Source: Beroe forskalii
Taxonomy: Eukaryota; Ctenophora; Nuda; Beroida; Beroidae
Assembly: GCA_011033025.1 (NCBI GenBank)
Contig: WFMF01000289.1
Span: 62,001-126,000 of the forward strand
Length of the DNA stretch: 64,000 nucleotides
Direction: 5' to 3'
The translations under genes were made by a program, and so were the position numbers. The notes under the pieces were generated by a model. It was not told where the DNA came from, did not search any database, and worked only from the letters and a program-made list of their open reading frames with translations. Of this stretch, positions 22,521 through 32,006 are shown one piece after another; position 1 is the first letter of the stretch; each line of letters starts with the position of its first letter.

Positions 22521-23395
22521 ACGATTATAAAGCACTTCTTTTAAGCAAGCTTTCACACAGAAGTGCTGGAACCTAATCCATCTAAAATTAATTATAATAA
22601 ATTAAACTAACCTAAAACTCTTAAACTAAAAAATTCAAAAGTGTTGTGACCTAAGCTGTCAGCTGTTTAATTTCATAATCTGAAGCACTAAAAAGAAAAG
22701 TTTTCAGCAGAGATTTAAAAGTGTCTGTGTCACTAGCTGATACCTACAATATTTCTTGGTAGTCTATTCATTAGTTTAGGGCCAATAACACTAAAACTTT
22801 TACTTCCATACAATGAATGATAGTTTGGCACAATGAGTTGAAGTGAATGGCCATGGTGCGCATACACAAATAGTTCTTGCAGGTACTGTGGTGAGTGTCC
22901 AATGATAGACTTATAGGAAAGCAGACCAAGTTTGAATATAACTCTCTTTCTCATGTTAAGCCAGTGCAATTCATTCAAATCCTCATTCATGTGGTCATGC
23001 TTGTATTTACCCATAACAGTCTTAGCACAAGCATTCTGAATTAGCTGGAGTTGTGTCAACAGCTTTTCCGATATTCCAAAGTATAAGCCATTGCAATAAT
23101 CAAGGCATGATACGACAAGGGAGTTAACAATCACTTTCAACTGATCTTTATTCAACAAGAATCGTATTTTATTAATGTTCCTTATTGTTCTAAAACACCT
23201 CTTCTTCAGCTCTGTGACTTGATTGGTAAGTTTCAATCTAGAATCGAAGGTTATACCAAGGTTTCTGAAGTTTGACACAAAACGTATGGTCATGCCAGAT
23301 GGAAGATTAAGACCCTTGATACCAACTTCTTTCAGAGTCCTATTATTTCTCAGGATAGCAATCTGGGTCTTGGATCCATTCAGCTGCAGATAGTA
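22521..23395 (-). pseudogene. CR1/L2-type retrotransposon 3' fragment, minus strand
   Basis: The minus-strand frame 23293-22733, extending upstream to ~23390 as LQLNGSKTQIAIL, encodes the post-RT region: FRNLGITFDSRLKLTNQVTE, CLDYCNGLYFGI, LNELHWLNMRKRVIFKLGLL and SFSVIGPKLMNRLP. A one-base shift at 22733 separates the last residues (SDTDTFKSLLKTFLF), which end near 22660. The RT core is missing. It lies tail to tail with the plus-strand element ending near 22520, and 22521-22660 is its 3' UTR. Confidence 0.85.
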
Positions 23396-24470
23396 GTGTT
23401 ATGAAATTACCTAACCAATTTATTTTCAGCATATTATTTGATATATTATATTTATTTCCTTAATGGGTAGCCTTGATAACAGTCTTAATGATTGACTAAG
23501 TGCTGTCCCTCAGCACAACCGAGAAGTTTCTTTATATAAATTATTGAAAAATGTATATTCATCATTCAACCTTATACCACAACATCCCCATTATGATGTC
23601 TAGCAGACTGGAATCAGCTCAATTTATATCTTTTTAAATTTTGTACTTGAAGGACTATTTGGGAATTTCTGAAAAGGAAAAACATCTGAGAGTCATAATT
23701 TTCAATTTTTTTTCCCTTTAAGGCCAGTCATTTATAATTCCTACTGTTGCTTTGGCTTTTTAGCCCAGTTCAAAAACTTTTTTACTAGTAATTTATTCAA
23801 AGAATGTTCACACTCATATTGCCATAAAATCAGATTTTTTAATTATGTTCTCGGTGCTCTGGGATTCCCCAACATCAATTACATTTATATTATTGACTAG
23901 CAGGCCCGTTGGGCCTGCATACACAGAGCTCACTCGGCGCTGCTACGCAGCACCTCGTTTGCAAATTTCAAACCCCGCAACTCAAATCAACTAAATTATT
24001 TTTATCGCATCAAAAAATTTTGATCACACCAAAAGTTATAAAGCTCCAAAATCAAAACAGCATTAAACTGTAAAGAACGCGCGCGCAATTAATCTGCACA
24101 TGCAGAATATCTGTATCCATAGCAACGGCGCAACTAAGCCCGGCTTATCCCGGCTTAGCCTTTCTTTCTCTTGATATTTCCTTGGCAAGCTCTGATTTAA
24201 TGGTGTGCGCCCGCACAAACATTATTCACGTGTGAATTTACTGTATTATTAAGATTGGTATATTTAATTTATTGATGATTGTATGATACACCATTTGTCA
24301 TGGACACTTGGTGCTTTCTCAGCCTATGTAATATTTATTTATATTTATTTATATTTTGTTTGCCCAAAAATGTATATTGTAATTGTGCTGTAAAATGATA
24401 TTCAAATTCAAATTCAAATTCAAACTTTTGTAATAGCTCAATGACAGATAATATTTGAATTAAAAAGAAA
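23396..24470. other. AT-rich region with a retrotransposon-tail-like end
   Basis: No gene is seen. 23899-23920 holds a hairpin (GCAGGCCCGTTGGGCCTGC), followed by TCACTCGGCGCTGCTACGCA; a near match to the latter recurs at 59353. 24225-24426 ends in four ATTCAA units after TGTATATTGTAATTGTGCTG, which looks like the 3' tail of a non-LTR element without its coding part. Confidence 0.45.
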
Positions 24471-24479
24471 AGATAATAG

Positions 24480-25065
24480 ATAGAAAAAGCCTTTGGCAAG
24501 AAAAGAATCGTTAATCAAATTATACATTACCAAATTGATTTCAGAGGCAAAATCAGGTACAAAACCTTAAAATTTTTTGCTTGTGGTGGGCTATTGTAAT
24601 CTAATAAATTTGTCACTAAATTGATCCTAGACACAATCGCAGATGTAAAACTTTTACAATTTTTGCCTATGGCTGGATGTTTTAATCACATTATATCTTA
24701 ACCAGATTGATCTTTTCGGCAGATTCAGGTGCAAACCCTTGAAAATTTTTGCCTGCAGCGGGCTGTTTTAGTCCAATTATGTCACTAAATTGATCCTAGA
24801 CATAATCTCAGATAAAAAACTTTCGAAATTTTTGCCTACAGCTTGCTCTTTTAATCACATTATACATTGACCAAATTGATCTCAGAGGTAGATTCAGGTA
24901 CGGAACCTTGAAAATTTTGGCCTGCCGCAAGCTATTTTGATTCAATTATGTGATTAAATTGATCCTAGATACAATCTCAGATGTAAAACTTTCGAAATTT
25001 TTGCCTACGGCTGGCTGTTTTAATCACATTATGAATTAACTTTAAATTGATTGCGGATTCATGCC
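24480..25065 (+). repeat. ~85-bp satellite (TTTTTGCCTGCAGCGGGCTGTT)
   Basis: AAATTTTTGCCTRCRGC-type cores recur at about 24571, 24658, 24746, 24829, 24915 and 24997, alternating with ATTAAATTGATCCTAGAC and ATTGATCTCAGAGGCAGATT halves, so the basic dimer is about 170 bp. Related units fill the hAT element at 28908-29754. Confidence 0.8.
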
Positions 25066-25109
25066 GCAAGTACGGTCTGCAATATGGAAATTTATCATAT
25101 TAATGGGGG

Positions 25110-25740
25110 GGGGGGGGTGTCACTGTCCCAATTGTCCCAAACTCAAGAAAAAGTGGATTGGGACAGGGACAATTGGGACAAATGGGACATTTGGGACAAA
25201 TGGGACGAGGAAAATAGAACAAATGGGACTCAAAAAAGTGAATGCGGACTGGGACAATTGGGACATTTGGGACAATGACACAAATGGGACAGAGAAAATG
25301 GAACAAATGGGACTCAAAGAAGTGAATGCAGATTGGGACAAATGGGACATTTGGGACAATAATTGGGACATTTGGGATAATTGGGACAAAAGTGAGAGAG
25401 ACAACTGGGGCTCAAATGATTGTGTTTTTGAGCGGCATTTTAGTGTTATTTGTCTCACAGCCTGTTACATAGCGGCACTTGCTGCATTGCAACTGCCACT
25501 GTGTTTTTCCTATCATAGGTTATGAGATAGGGAAGTGGGAACACTTAACCACTGCAAACAAACACAACCAAAATATGTACTTAGTATACTAGTATGAATA
25601 TAACATTCATTTCAATGATAGAAAATCTTGGATCAATGTAAGAAATGATAAATTACTGATTTTTTCAACTTTTTGTTTGTCTCAATTGTCCCAAATGTCC
25701 CAGTTGTCCCAATTGTCCCAAAAACCAGTCCCAAACTCAA
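25110..25740. repeat. TTGGGACAAATGGGACA reiterations in both orientations
   Basis: Starts with a G run and CACTGTCCCAATTGTCCCAA, then GGGACA-type units to 25410, non-repetitive sequence to 25675, then TGTCCCA-type units to 25735. A further inverted match lies at 36876-36903, just past the non-LTR element. Open frames here (WDNWDIWDN-type) are products of the repeat and are not genes. Confidence 0.8.
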
Positions 25741-25794
25741 AAAAAGTAAATTGGCTCCAACGTTTCCTGGAAGGAACGTAGTGCTACAACGCCA

Positions 25795-26085
25795 ATGGAA
25801 GCACATTTTCAGAGGGCGAATCAGAAAAAGAAGTCTAATCAGGAAGACATTTCTTTTCTCGTAACCATGATCGAGGATCTGAAAGGCACTCAGAGAGAGC
25901 TTCAACAGAACATGCTGACCCTCCAACAGTTAGTGATACCCAGCATCAAACAGGGGCAGCAACTCCCTCCACCAATGCCTCAGCAACAGGTTCCCTTACC
26001 CAACCCATTGCACATGCAGGCCCCAACACAAGCCCAATGGTACCCGTGGGCGAACCAAGCCCTTCCTGCTCCTTCATTCTGCTAA
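25795..26085 (+). CDS. Coiled-coil / proline-glutamine-rich N-terminal segment of the non-LTR element
   Basis: 96 codons: an amphipathic stretch (EDISFLVTMIEDLKGTQREL and following, probable coiled coil) and then a PPPMPQQQVPLPNP-rich tail. It ends 48 bp past the first ATG of the endonuclease frame, in another frame. It may be the end of ORF1 or the displaced start of ORF2. Function is not recognised. Confidence 0.45.
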   Translation: MEAHFQRANQKKKSNQEDISFLVTMIEDLKGTQRELQQNMLTLQQLVIPSIKQGQQLPPPMPQQQVPLPNPLHMQAPTQAQWYPWANQALPAPSFC

Positions 26086-26825
26086 ATGCCCAGGGTATTA
26101 CACCCGAGGCAAGCAGTTCTCAGCGTTGGAAGCTACCATACCTCGTGAACCTTGAGAACTGTAACAAGTTTATACCCTTTATCAGTATAACTGAATCCTG
26201 GCTTAAATCTTACCACTCAGACAGTCAGGTAGCTATTAAGGGATATACTTCCATTCGGGCTGACCGAGAGAAAATCAAGTGTGGGGGTGTCATACTTTAC
26301 GTACATGACAGTTTACCAATATCGAGGACTGAAGTCTTTGATAACGGCGTCTGTGAGGCTGTAATGTGCACGCTAGAGAGTATTGACACGATACTTGTAA
26401 CAATTTACAGACCACCCACTGCTAACGATGCTAAGTTTACCAGTTTACTTAGCGAGGTCCAGCAATACCTCGACGGAGCTCAGAAACTGAAGCACCATGA
26501 CTTGTACATAACTGGTGACTTTAACTTGCCAGTTGTAGACTGGACAACACACTGTATCGACCACTCACAAGGGTTAGCGAGAGGAGTCACGCCTGCACAG
26601 CGGCTTTTTGACTTCATGGGTAGGAACTTCTTGAGTCAGGTTGTAACTAGGCCTACTAGAGGTAACAATACTCTTGATCTCGTACTGACTAATTGCCCTA
26701 ACTACATTTGTGACGTCGACTGTGAAAAAACACCCATCTCTGACCATGACATAGTGACTGTGACATCTGCAATCGACTGGGCACCTACCAACTCACCACA
26801 GGGGCTTCTACATATCGACCCCTAC
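26037..26825 (+). CDS. AP-type endonuclease domain of the non-LTR element
   Basis: About 260 residues with the APE-like nuclease motifs in order: LLNAQGI, SITESWLK, GGVILYVHDS, VTIYRPP, ITGDFNLPVVDW, LDLVLTN and ISDHDIVTVT. This enzyme nicks genomic DNA to prime reverse transcription. The frame is cut at HIDPY by the TIR element inserted at 26826; excising that element with one CTAC copy would restore an open frame into SFKSLNCFEGDF at 28768. Confidence 0.9.
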
Positions 26826-28763
26826 CATCGATAGCAGCCAGAATGCAAGTTGGCCATTTTTGACACTTAAAGGCTTCTGTGCAGTGAAATAGGCATCCCA
26901 GATGGCTGGAAACAGTCTTATATGAAAGAACTCATTGATATCTATCATTTGCAACAAAAATTATCAAAATCCGACCTTGCGTTGAGATTTTATGAGGTTA
27001 AAACCACCTAAAAAGTCGCTTTCGATTTGTGACATGCGACTCGATTTTCCCTCACAAAAGAGCTCATAACTCAAAAACTAAAAGAGATACAGCCTTGGGA
27101 CCTATCTCAAAAATTCGAGAAGACCCTCCTACATAAGAAGAGTCTTCACTGGAAAGGTCAAGTCCGCTGGTGGCCGGTTGAGGTTATCGAAGGCCGGTGT
27201 TATGCAGACCGGCCTTCTTAACCTCAATATCCAACACAGAAGAGAAACCAATCCTACACCAAACTGTAGTACCCATGGCAGCTACAAGTTGACATGGATA
27301 GATCCTGGCTACCTGCTTTACTTTTTTCCGTGGTCTGGTCAAAGAGGCGGTTGTCTTGCGTCTTGCCCAGCAGACGACCTATTATTCCCAGAGGGAGAGG
27401 GCCTGACCTGAAGTCGTCTTACCAACTTGTAGTACCCATGGTGGCTACAAGTTGGTGGCATTAAACTGGTCCTACCTCTTTATGTTGTCCCTCAGGGGTT
27501 AATCTTAGGCCCGTTTTCCAAAAACCGGGTTTTCGGATGTCGCGACACAAATTTAGCCTCAAGACCACAACAGAAGCCAATGAAAACATATTTTTGTTAT
27601 CAAGATGAAGCTGAAACTGTTAAGGATCACCTCAAACCAAAACTTTGCACAATGGGATGAATTTGTGGCTCTCAGGTGAGGTTAAGCGATGTCCTCCCGG
27701 GAATTTCATCTTAAAATTTGGCCTTGTTTTTGCCTCAAATGAACAACGCAAGGTCAAAAACTCCCAACTTTGAACCAAGGAAGTATATTCTGACCTCTTG
27801 ATTAAGATTACATTTCTTTAAGAGGACTGAAGCACCTCCATGAGGTTAAAATGGCTAAAAACTGTAAAATCCAGGTTTTCAGATGTCGCGACACAGTTTT
27901 AGCCTCAAGACAGCAACAAAAGCCAATGAAAACAGATTCTTGATGGCAAAATGAAGCTGAAACTGTCTAGGATCACCTCAAACCCAAATTTTTCACAATG
28001 GGATGGATTGGTGGCTCTCAGGAGAGGTTAAGTGACTTCCTCCCGGGGATTTTATCAAATTCAGGCCATTTTTTAGCCTCAAATGGACAACGCAAGGTCA
28101 AAACTCCCAAATTCGACCAAGGAAGTATATTTTGACCTTTTGATTGAGACTGATAACTTTGGGAGGACTCAAACACTTCTTTGATGTTTGAAGTGGCTAA
28201 AACAGTAAAATCCAGGTTTTTGAGATGTTGCGACAAAATTTAGCCTCAAAACAGCAACAAAAAGCAAGTAAAGACATATTCTTGATACCAAAATGAAGCT
28301 GAAACTGTCTAAGATCACCTCAAATCAAAATTTTACTCATTAGGATTTGTTGGCAGATCTCAGATGAAGATAAGTGTCTTCCTTCCCATGTTTTTATCAA
28401 AAAATTGGATTTTGTGTTAGCCTCAAATCGACAACGCAAGGTCACAAATTCCTAAATTTTGACCTAAAAGGTGGATTTTGACCTCCAGATCAAGAAAAAA
28501 ATACTTTTGGAGGACTAAAACACTCCTTTGATGCATTAAATGGCCAAAAGCTGTGAAATAAGGCATTTTTTGCTCAAATCAGCCTCATATTTAACCTCAC
28601 AGTTGCCACAAATAAGGTAATATCATGTTCAAAAAGTTTTTGGTCACCACAGATGTCCAAACTAACTTTTTATGTGAAAAGATTGGCATTATAACCTTTT
28701 TGAAAAAATGATGTACAAATAAGCCAATGTCACAAATTCCTTACATTCTGGCTGCTATCAATG
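26826..28763. mobile_element. 1.94 kb TIR transposon with 4-bp target duplication (copy 1)
   Basis: Flanked by CTAC at 26822-26825 and 28764-28767. The ends are CATCGATAGCAGCCAGAATG and the complement of CATTGATAGCAGCCAGAATG. The body contains three diverged ~345-bp units, each with GCGACA..ATTTAGCCTCAA (27539, 27886, 28227), GAAGCTGAAACTGT and CAACGCAAGGTCA. 27240-27470 carries an inverted pair around GTAGTACCCATGG. No transposase frame is present. 4-bp duplications are reported for Chapaev and Sola1 types, but the ends do not let me assign a superfamily. A second copy is at 39612. Confidence 0.9.
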
Positions 28764-28907
28764 CTACTCATTCAAATCCCTCAACTGCTTTGAGGGCGAC
28801 TTCGACAAGATGAATGAGGACTTGCAGGGCATCGACTGGAACGGACTACAGAAGTCATGTTTACTAGAGGGTGATGACGATGGTGCAATGTTCATGGAAC
28901 TCATAAG

Positions 28908-29754
28908 CAGTGGTGGATCTACAATGGGGTTGTGGCGGGGTTGCAACCCCGCCACTTTTTCTGCTGTGGGGTTATAGTGGGGTTGTGGGGTTGTTGGTTT
29001 TAGAGTGGGGTTGTTGGGGTTGTAAGCAGCGGGCTGTTGTAATCAAATTATACATTACCAAATTGATCTTAAATGCGGATTCAGATTGAAACCTTGAAAA
29101 TTTTTGCCTGCAGCAGGCTGTTGTGATCAGATTATACAGTACCAAATTGATTCTTGAGGCTGATTCAGATGCAAAATCTTGAAACTTTTTGCCCGCAGGC
29201 GCAGTATAATGATAAAAATTTTATTACTAAATGGTCTTAGAAATTTTCGCCTGCGGCGGGCTGTTGTGATCAAAATTTAATTAATAATTATGTTACTAAG
29301 TTGGTCTCACACACAGCCACAGATGTGAAACTGAAACATTAAAAATTTTCACCAGCGGCAGGCTGTTGTAATTAAATTATACATGTTATCAAATTGACTT
29401 CCGAGGCAGATTCAGATACCAAACACCTTGAAAATTTTCGACTGCAGCGGGCTGTTGTAATAAATTATGTAACTAAATTGGTTAAAGACAGGGTTTTTGA
29501 TATAAGATTTTCAAAATTTTCGCCTGCGGCGCTCAGAAAGATCAATAAGGATTATGCTCATAATAATAACTTAATAATATTGCCGTTTCTTGCATTTGTT
29601 TTTGTTTTTTGTTTTTTTGCAAACGAAGCAAGCGGGCAACGGAAATCTTAAAAATGGGTCTGAGAGGAGAATTTAAAATTTTTTGGATGTGAGTGGCTGG
29701 TTCGCTTTGCTTGCCAACAACCCCGCCACTTTTTTCAGCCTGGATCCACCCCTG
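28908..29754. mobile_element. hAT-type non-autonomous element (8-bp TSD)
   Basis: Flanked by CTCATAAG at 28900-28907 and 29755-29762. The ends, CAGTGGTGGATCTA and the complement of CAGGGGTGGATCCAGG, are of the common hAT type. Subterminal GGCGGGGTTG motifs occur on both sides. The interior is a ~85-bp satellite (TTTTGCCTGCAGCAGGCTG units, 29030-29530) related to 24480-25065. Removing it with one target copy restores the retrotransposon frame ELIRLTILQ. No transposase is encoded. Confidence 0.93.
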
Positions 29755-30879
29755 CTCATAAGGCTAACCATCCTCCAAATTGCCTTACAACACTGCCCCA
29801 AAAAGTCGCAAACTAGCACCTCCAATACTGCCAAACCCAAGCCTAGGAACAGGAAGAAGCAGGTCCTCAAACGGAGGATGAGAAAACAGAAATGCAGACT
29901 CAGGGCCATTGAAGCCAGTGACCCCAACTCTCCTCTAATACAGCAAACCAGGGACAGTATCAGCCTTCTTTGCATCGATATCAGAGATGCAATCGATACT
30001 GAGTTCACTAGGAAGGAAGTAAAGGCTGTAACTGCAGTGAAGAAAAATCCAAAGTTTTTCTTCAGTTATGCTAAGAAGTTCTCGAAGCTGAAGAGCAATA
30101 TTGGGCCGCTGAGGGATGATAACAATGAACTCCAGACAGACCCAAAGACAATGGCGGACATCCTTCAGAAGCAATATGTTTCGGTGTTTAGTGACCCATC
30201 AAATCCCGACATACGCGACACAACAGAGAACCTCACTCCCCCAACGTGTAGTATCACCGACATGGATTTTACACTGGTCGACATAGTAGAAGCCATTGAC
30301 GAGATTGATGCCTACTCCTCCACATCCCACGAATGTATCCCTGCATGTATACTCAAGGCATGTAAGCAATATCTCTGCATCCCCATTCACATGCTTTGGG
30401 ATCATTCTTTTGCCAACGGAAAATACCCAGCATGCTCAAAGAGCAATTTATAACTCCTATCCACAAAAAAGATAGTAAAGCTGACCCTCAAAACTATCGC
30501 CCAGTTTCCCTTACATCACATCATAAAGGTGTTTGAACGGGTTATAAGGAACAGGCTGGTTGACTACCTAGAAGGTCACTCCTGATATCCAAGAAACAAC
30601 ATGGATTCCGAAAAGGGCGCAGCTGCCTCACCCAGCTTCTAGCTCACTACGACAACATAGTCCGGAACATGACCATGGGTATAGAAACAGACGTGATTTA
30701 CCTGGATTTCTCCAAAGCGTTTGACAAGGTCGATCACCGTTTACTTCTGAAGAAGCTCCGGTTTTATGGCATAGGAGGTCGCCTCTACCAATGGATCAAG
30801 GACTTTCTTTCAGGCAGGAGACAGATTGTAACTGTTGATGGTCAACACTCTGTAGCTGAAGATGTTACCAGTGGAGTAC
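29755..30879 (+). pseudogene. Linker and N-terminal RT of the non-LTR element
   Basis: Open from the hAT edge to 30453 (LTILQIALQHC, KRRMRKQKCRLRAIE, NPKFFFSYAKKFSK, DSFANGKYPA-like SFANGKYPA). It then shifts frame near 30433 and carries stops around 30535-30580. RT motifs follow: HGFRKGRSCLTQLLAHYDN, DVIYLDFSKAFDKVDHRLLL and TVDGQHSVAEDVTSGV. The sequence then hits the gypsy LTR at 30880, and the motif resumes as PQGTVLGPLLFLL at 35735. Confidence 0.88.
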
Positions 30880-31088
30880 TGTCAGGATATATATTTTGGT
30901 ATTTTGATAAATTATATATCCTTTATTTGATTGATATACTTTGAATCATTTATTTATTGAGATTTGATCCGTAACTCATATTCTAGGAAGTCTTGTGTAC
31001 CAGATTATCCAGTTCTATATTGGTCTGATATTCTATTGGAAATCATTTCATTTATATTCCAACTCTTGTGTATCATTCTGGCTTGACA
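30880..31088 (+). repeat. 5' LTR, gypsy copy 2
   Basis: TGTCAGGATATA...TGGCTTGACA with TGTCA/TGACA inverted ends. The gag start lies only 15 bp downstream, leaving TAAACTTCCTCAAAG as the whole leader. ACTTCCT in it (31092-31098) is complementary to AGGAAGT within the LTR (30985-30991). Confidence 0.97.
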
Positions 31089-31103
31089 TAAACTTCCTCA
31101 AAG

Positions 31104-32006
31104 ATGACTACAACAACAACAGTTACTCCTATTCCTCATCTTGCACCAGGCCAATCAGTGAAAGATTGGAGAAGACGGTTTCTTGCTGCAACTGCCACTC
31201 TGAAAGATGAAGAAAAGAAAAACATGTTGCCAGCATATGTTAACCGTACAAATGGAGAAGTTTTGATTGCTGAAGCATGTTCAGGAAAAGCAAATCTTGG
31301 GGAGGCACTGAAAGAACTTGAAAACCTCATTGATGGTGAAAAGAACAAGATGACAAGGGTTAACGAGTTTTGGGCAATCAAGCCAGATTCGTTGTCATAT
31401 GCAGACTTGATGGGATTCTTCTTCACGCTAAATTATGAGGGCAAGTTGGCTGGAGTTAGTTTTGAAATGATCATGATTAAGTTTCTCAATGTCCTAAAAA
31501 ATGGAGAAAAAATCTATGATGCTCACAAGGATAGTATAAAAGCAAACATGACTGAGGAAGAATTACTTCAACTGTTTGAAACTATCAAAGTTAAAATAAT
31601 GAAGGCATCAAAGGAATCAAGTGTGACTATCAAAAAAGAAGCACAGGAGGATGGTGACCGTATATTCCTGGCTGACCAAGAAAACATCCCATCATGGGCC
31701 AATGAATTGAAAAATGAAGTTTGCAACCTCAAAGGAGCCCTGCAAGATGTTCAACTATATCACGAAAATATGGCTCCTGATGACTCTCAATTCATGATCA
31801 ATTCTGCTGGAAAGAGTAACAGTGGGAAGGGCAACAAACGTAAATGTTGGGTCTGTGACAAACCAGGGCACTTTGCTAGTGCATGTTATCATAGAAAATG
31901 TTTGAAATGCGGTAAGACAGGACATGTAGAAAGTCAATGTTATGCCAAGAAGCAATTCAACCCACAACTCTCTGGCAATAGTTTTCCCACCTCAAATAAC
32001 TTATGA
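31104..32006 (+). CDS. gag: Gag, gypsy copy 2
   Basis: 300 intact codons. Order: threonine-rich N-terminus, a helical capsid-like region (about residues 15-190, with DWRRRFLAATATL and FWAIKPDSLSYADLMGFFF), then two CCHC knuckles at about residues 248-281 (CWVCDKPGHFASAC, CLKCGKTGHVESQC). The stop is TGA at 32004-32006, immediately followed by CTA and an open pol frame in the same phase. Gag would form the intracellular particle and package RNA. It is the only unbroken gag in the window. Confidence 0.95.
   Translation: MTTTTTVTPIPHLAPGQSVKDWRRRFLAATATLKDEEKKNMLPAYVNRTNGEVLIAEACSGKANLGEALKELENLIDGEKNKMTRVNEFWAIKPDSLSYADLMGFFFTLNYEGKLAGVSFEMIMIKFLNVLKNGEKIYDAHKDSIKANMTEEELLQLFETIKVKIMKASKESSVTIKKEAQEDGDRIFLADQENIPSWANELKNEVCNLKGALQDVQLYHENMAPDDSQFMINSAGKSNSGKGNKRKCWVCDKPGHFASACYHRKCLKCGKTGHVESQCYAKKQFNPQLSGNSFPTSNNL

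Noticed and set aside
25051-25525. Frames rich in GTIGTNGTFGTNG or WDNWDIWDN on the plus strand, and the matching CPICPNCP-type minus frames
   Set aside because: Translation of a GGGACA minisatellite in several frames; no domain.
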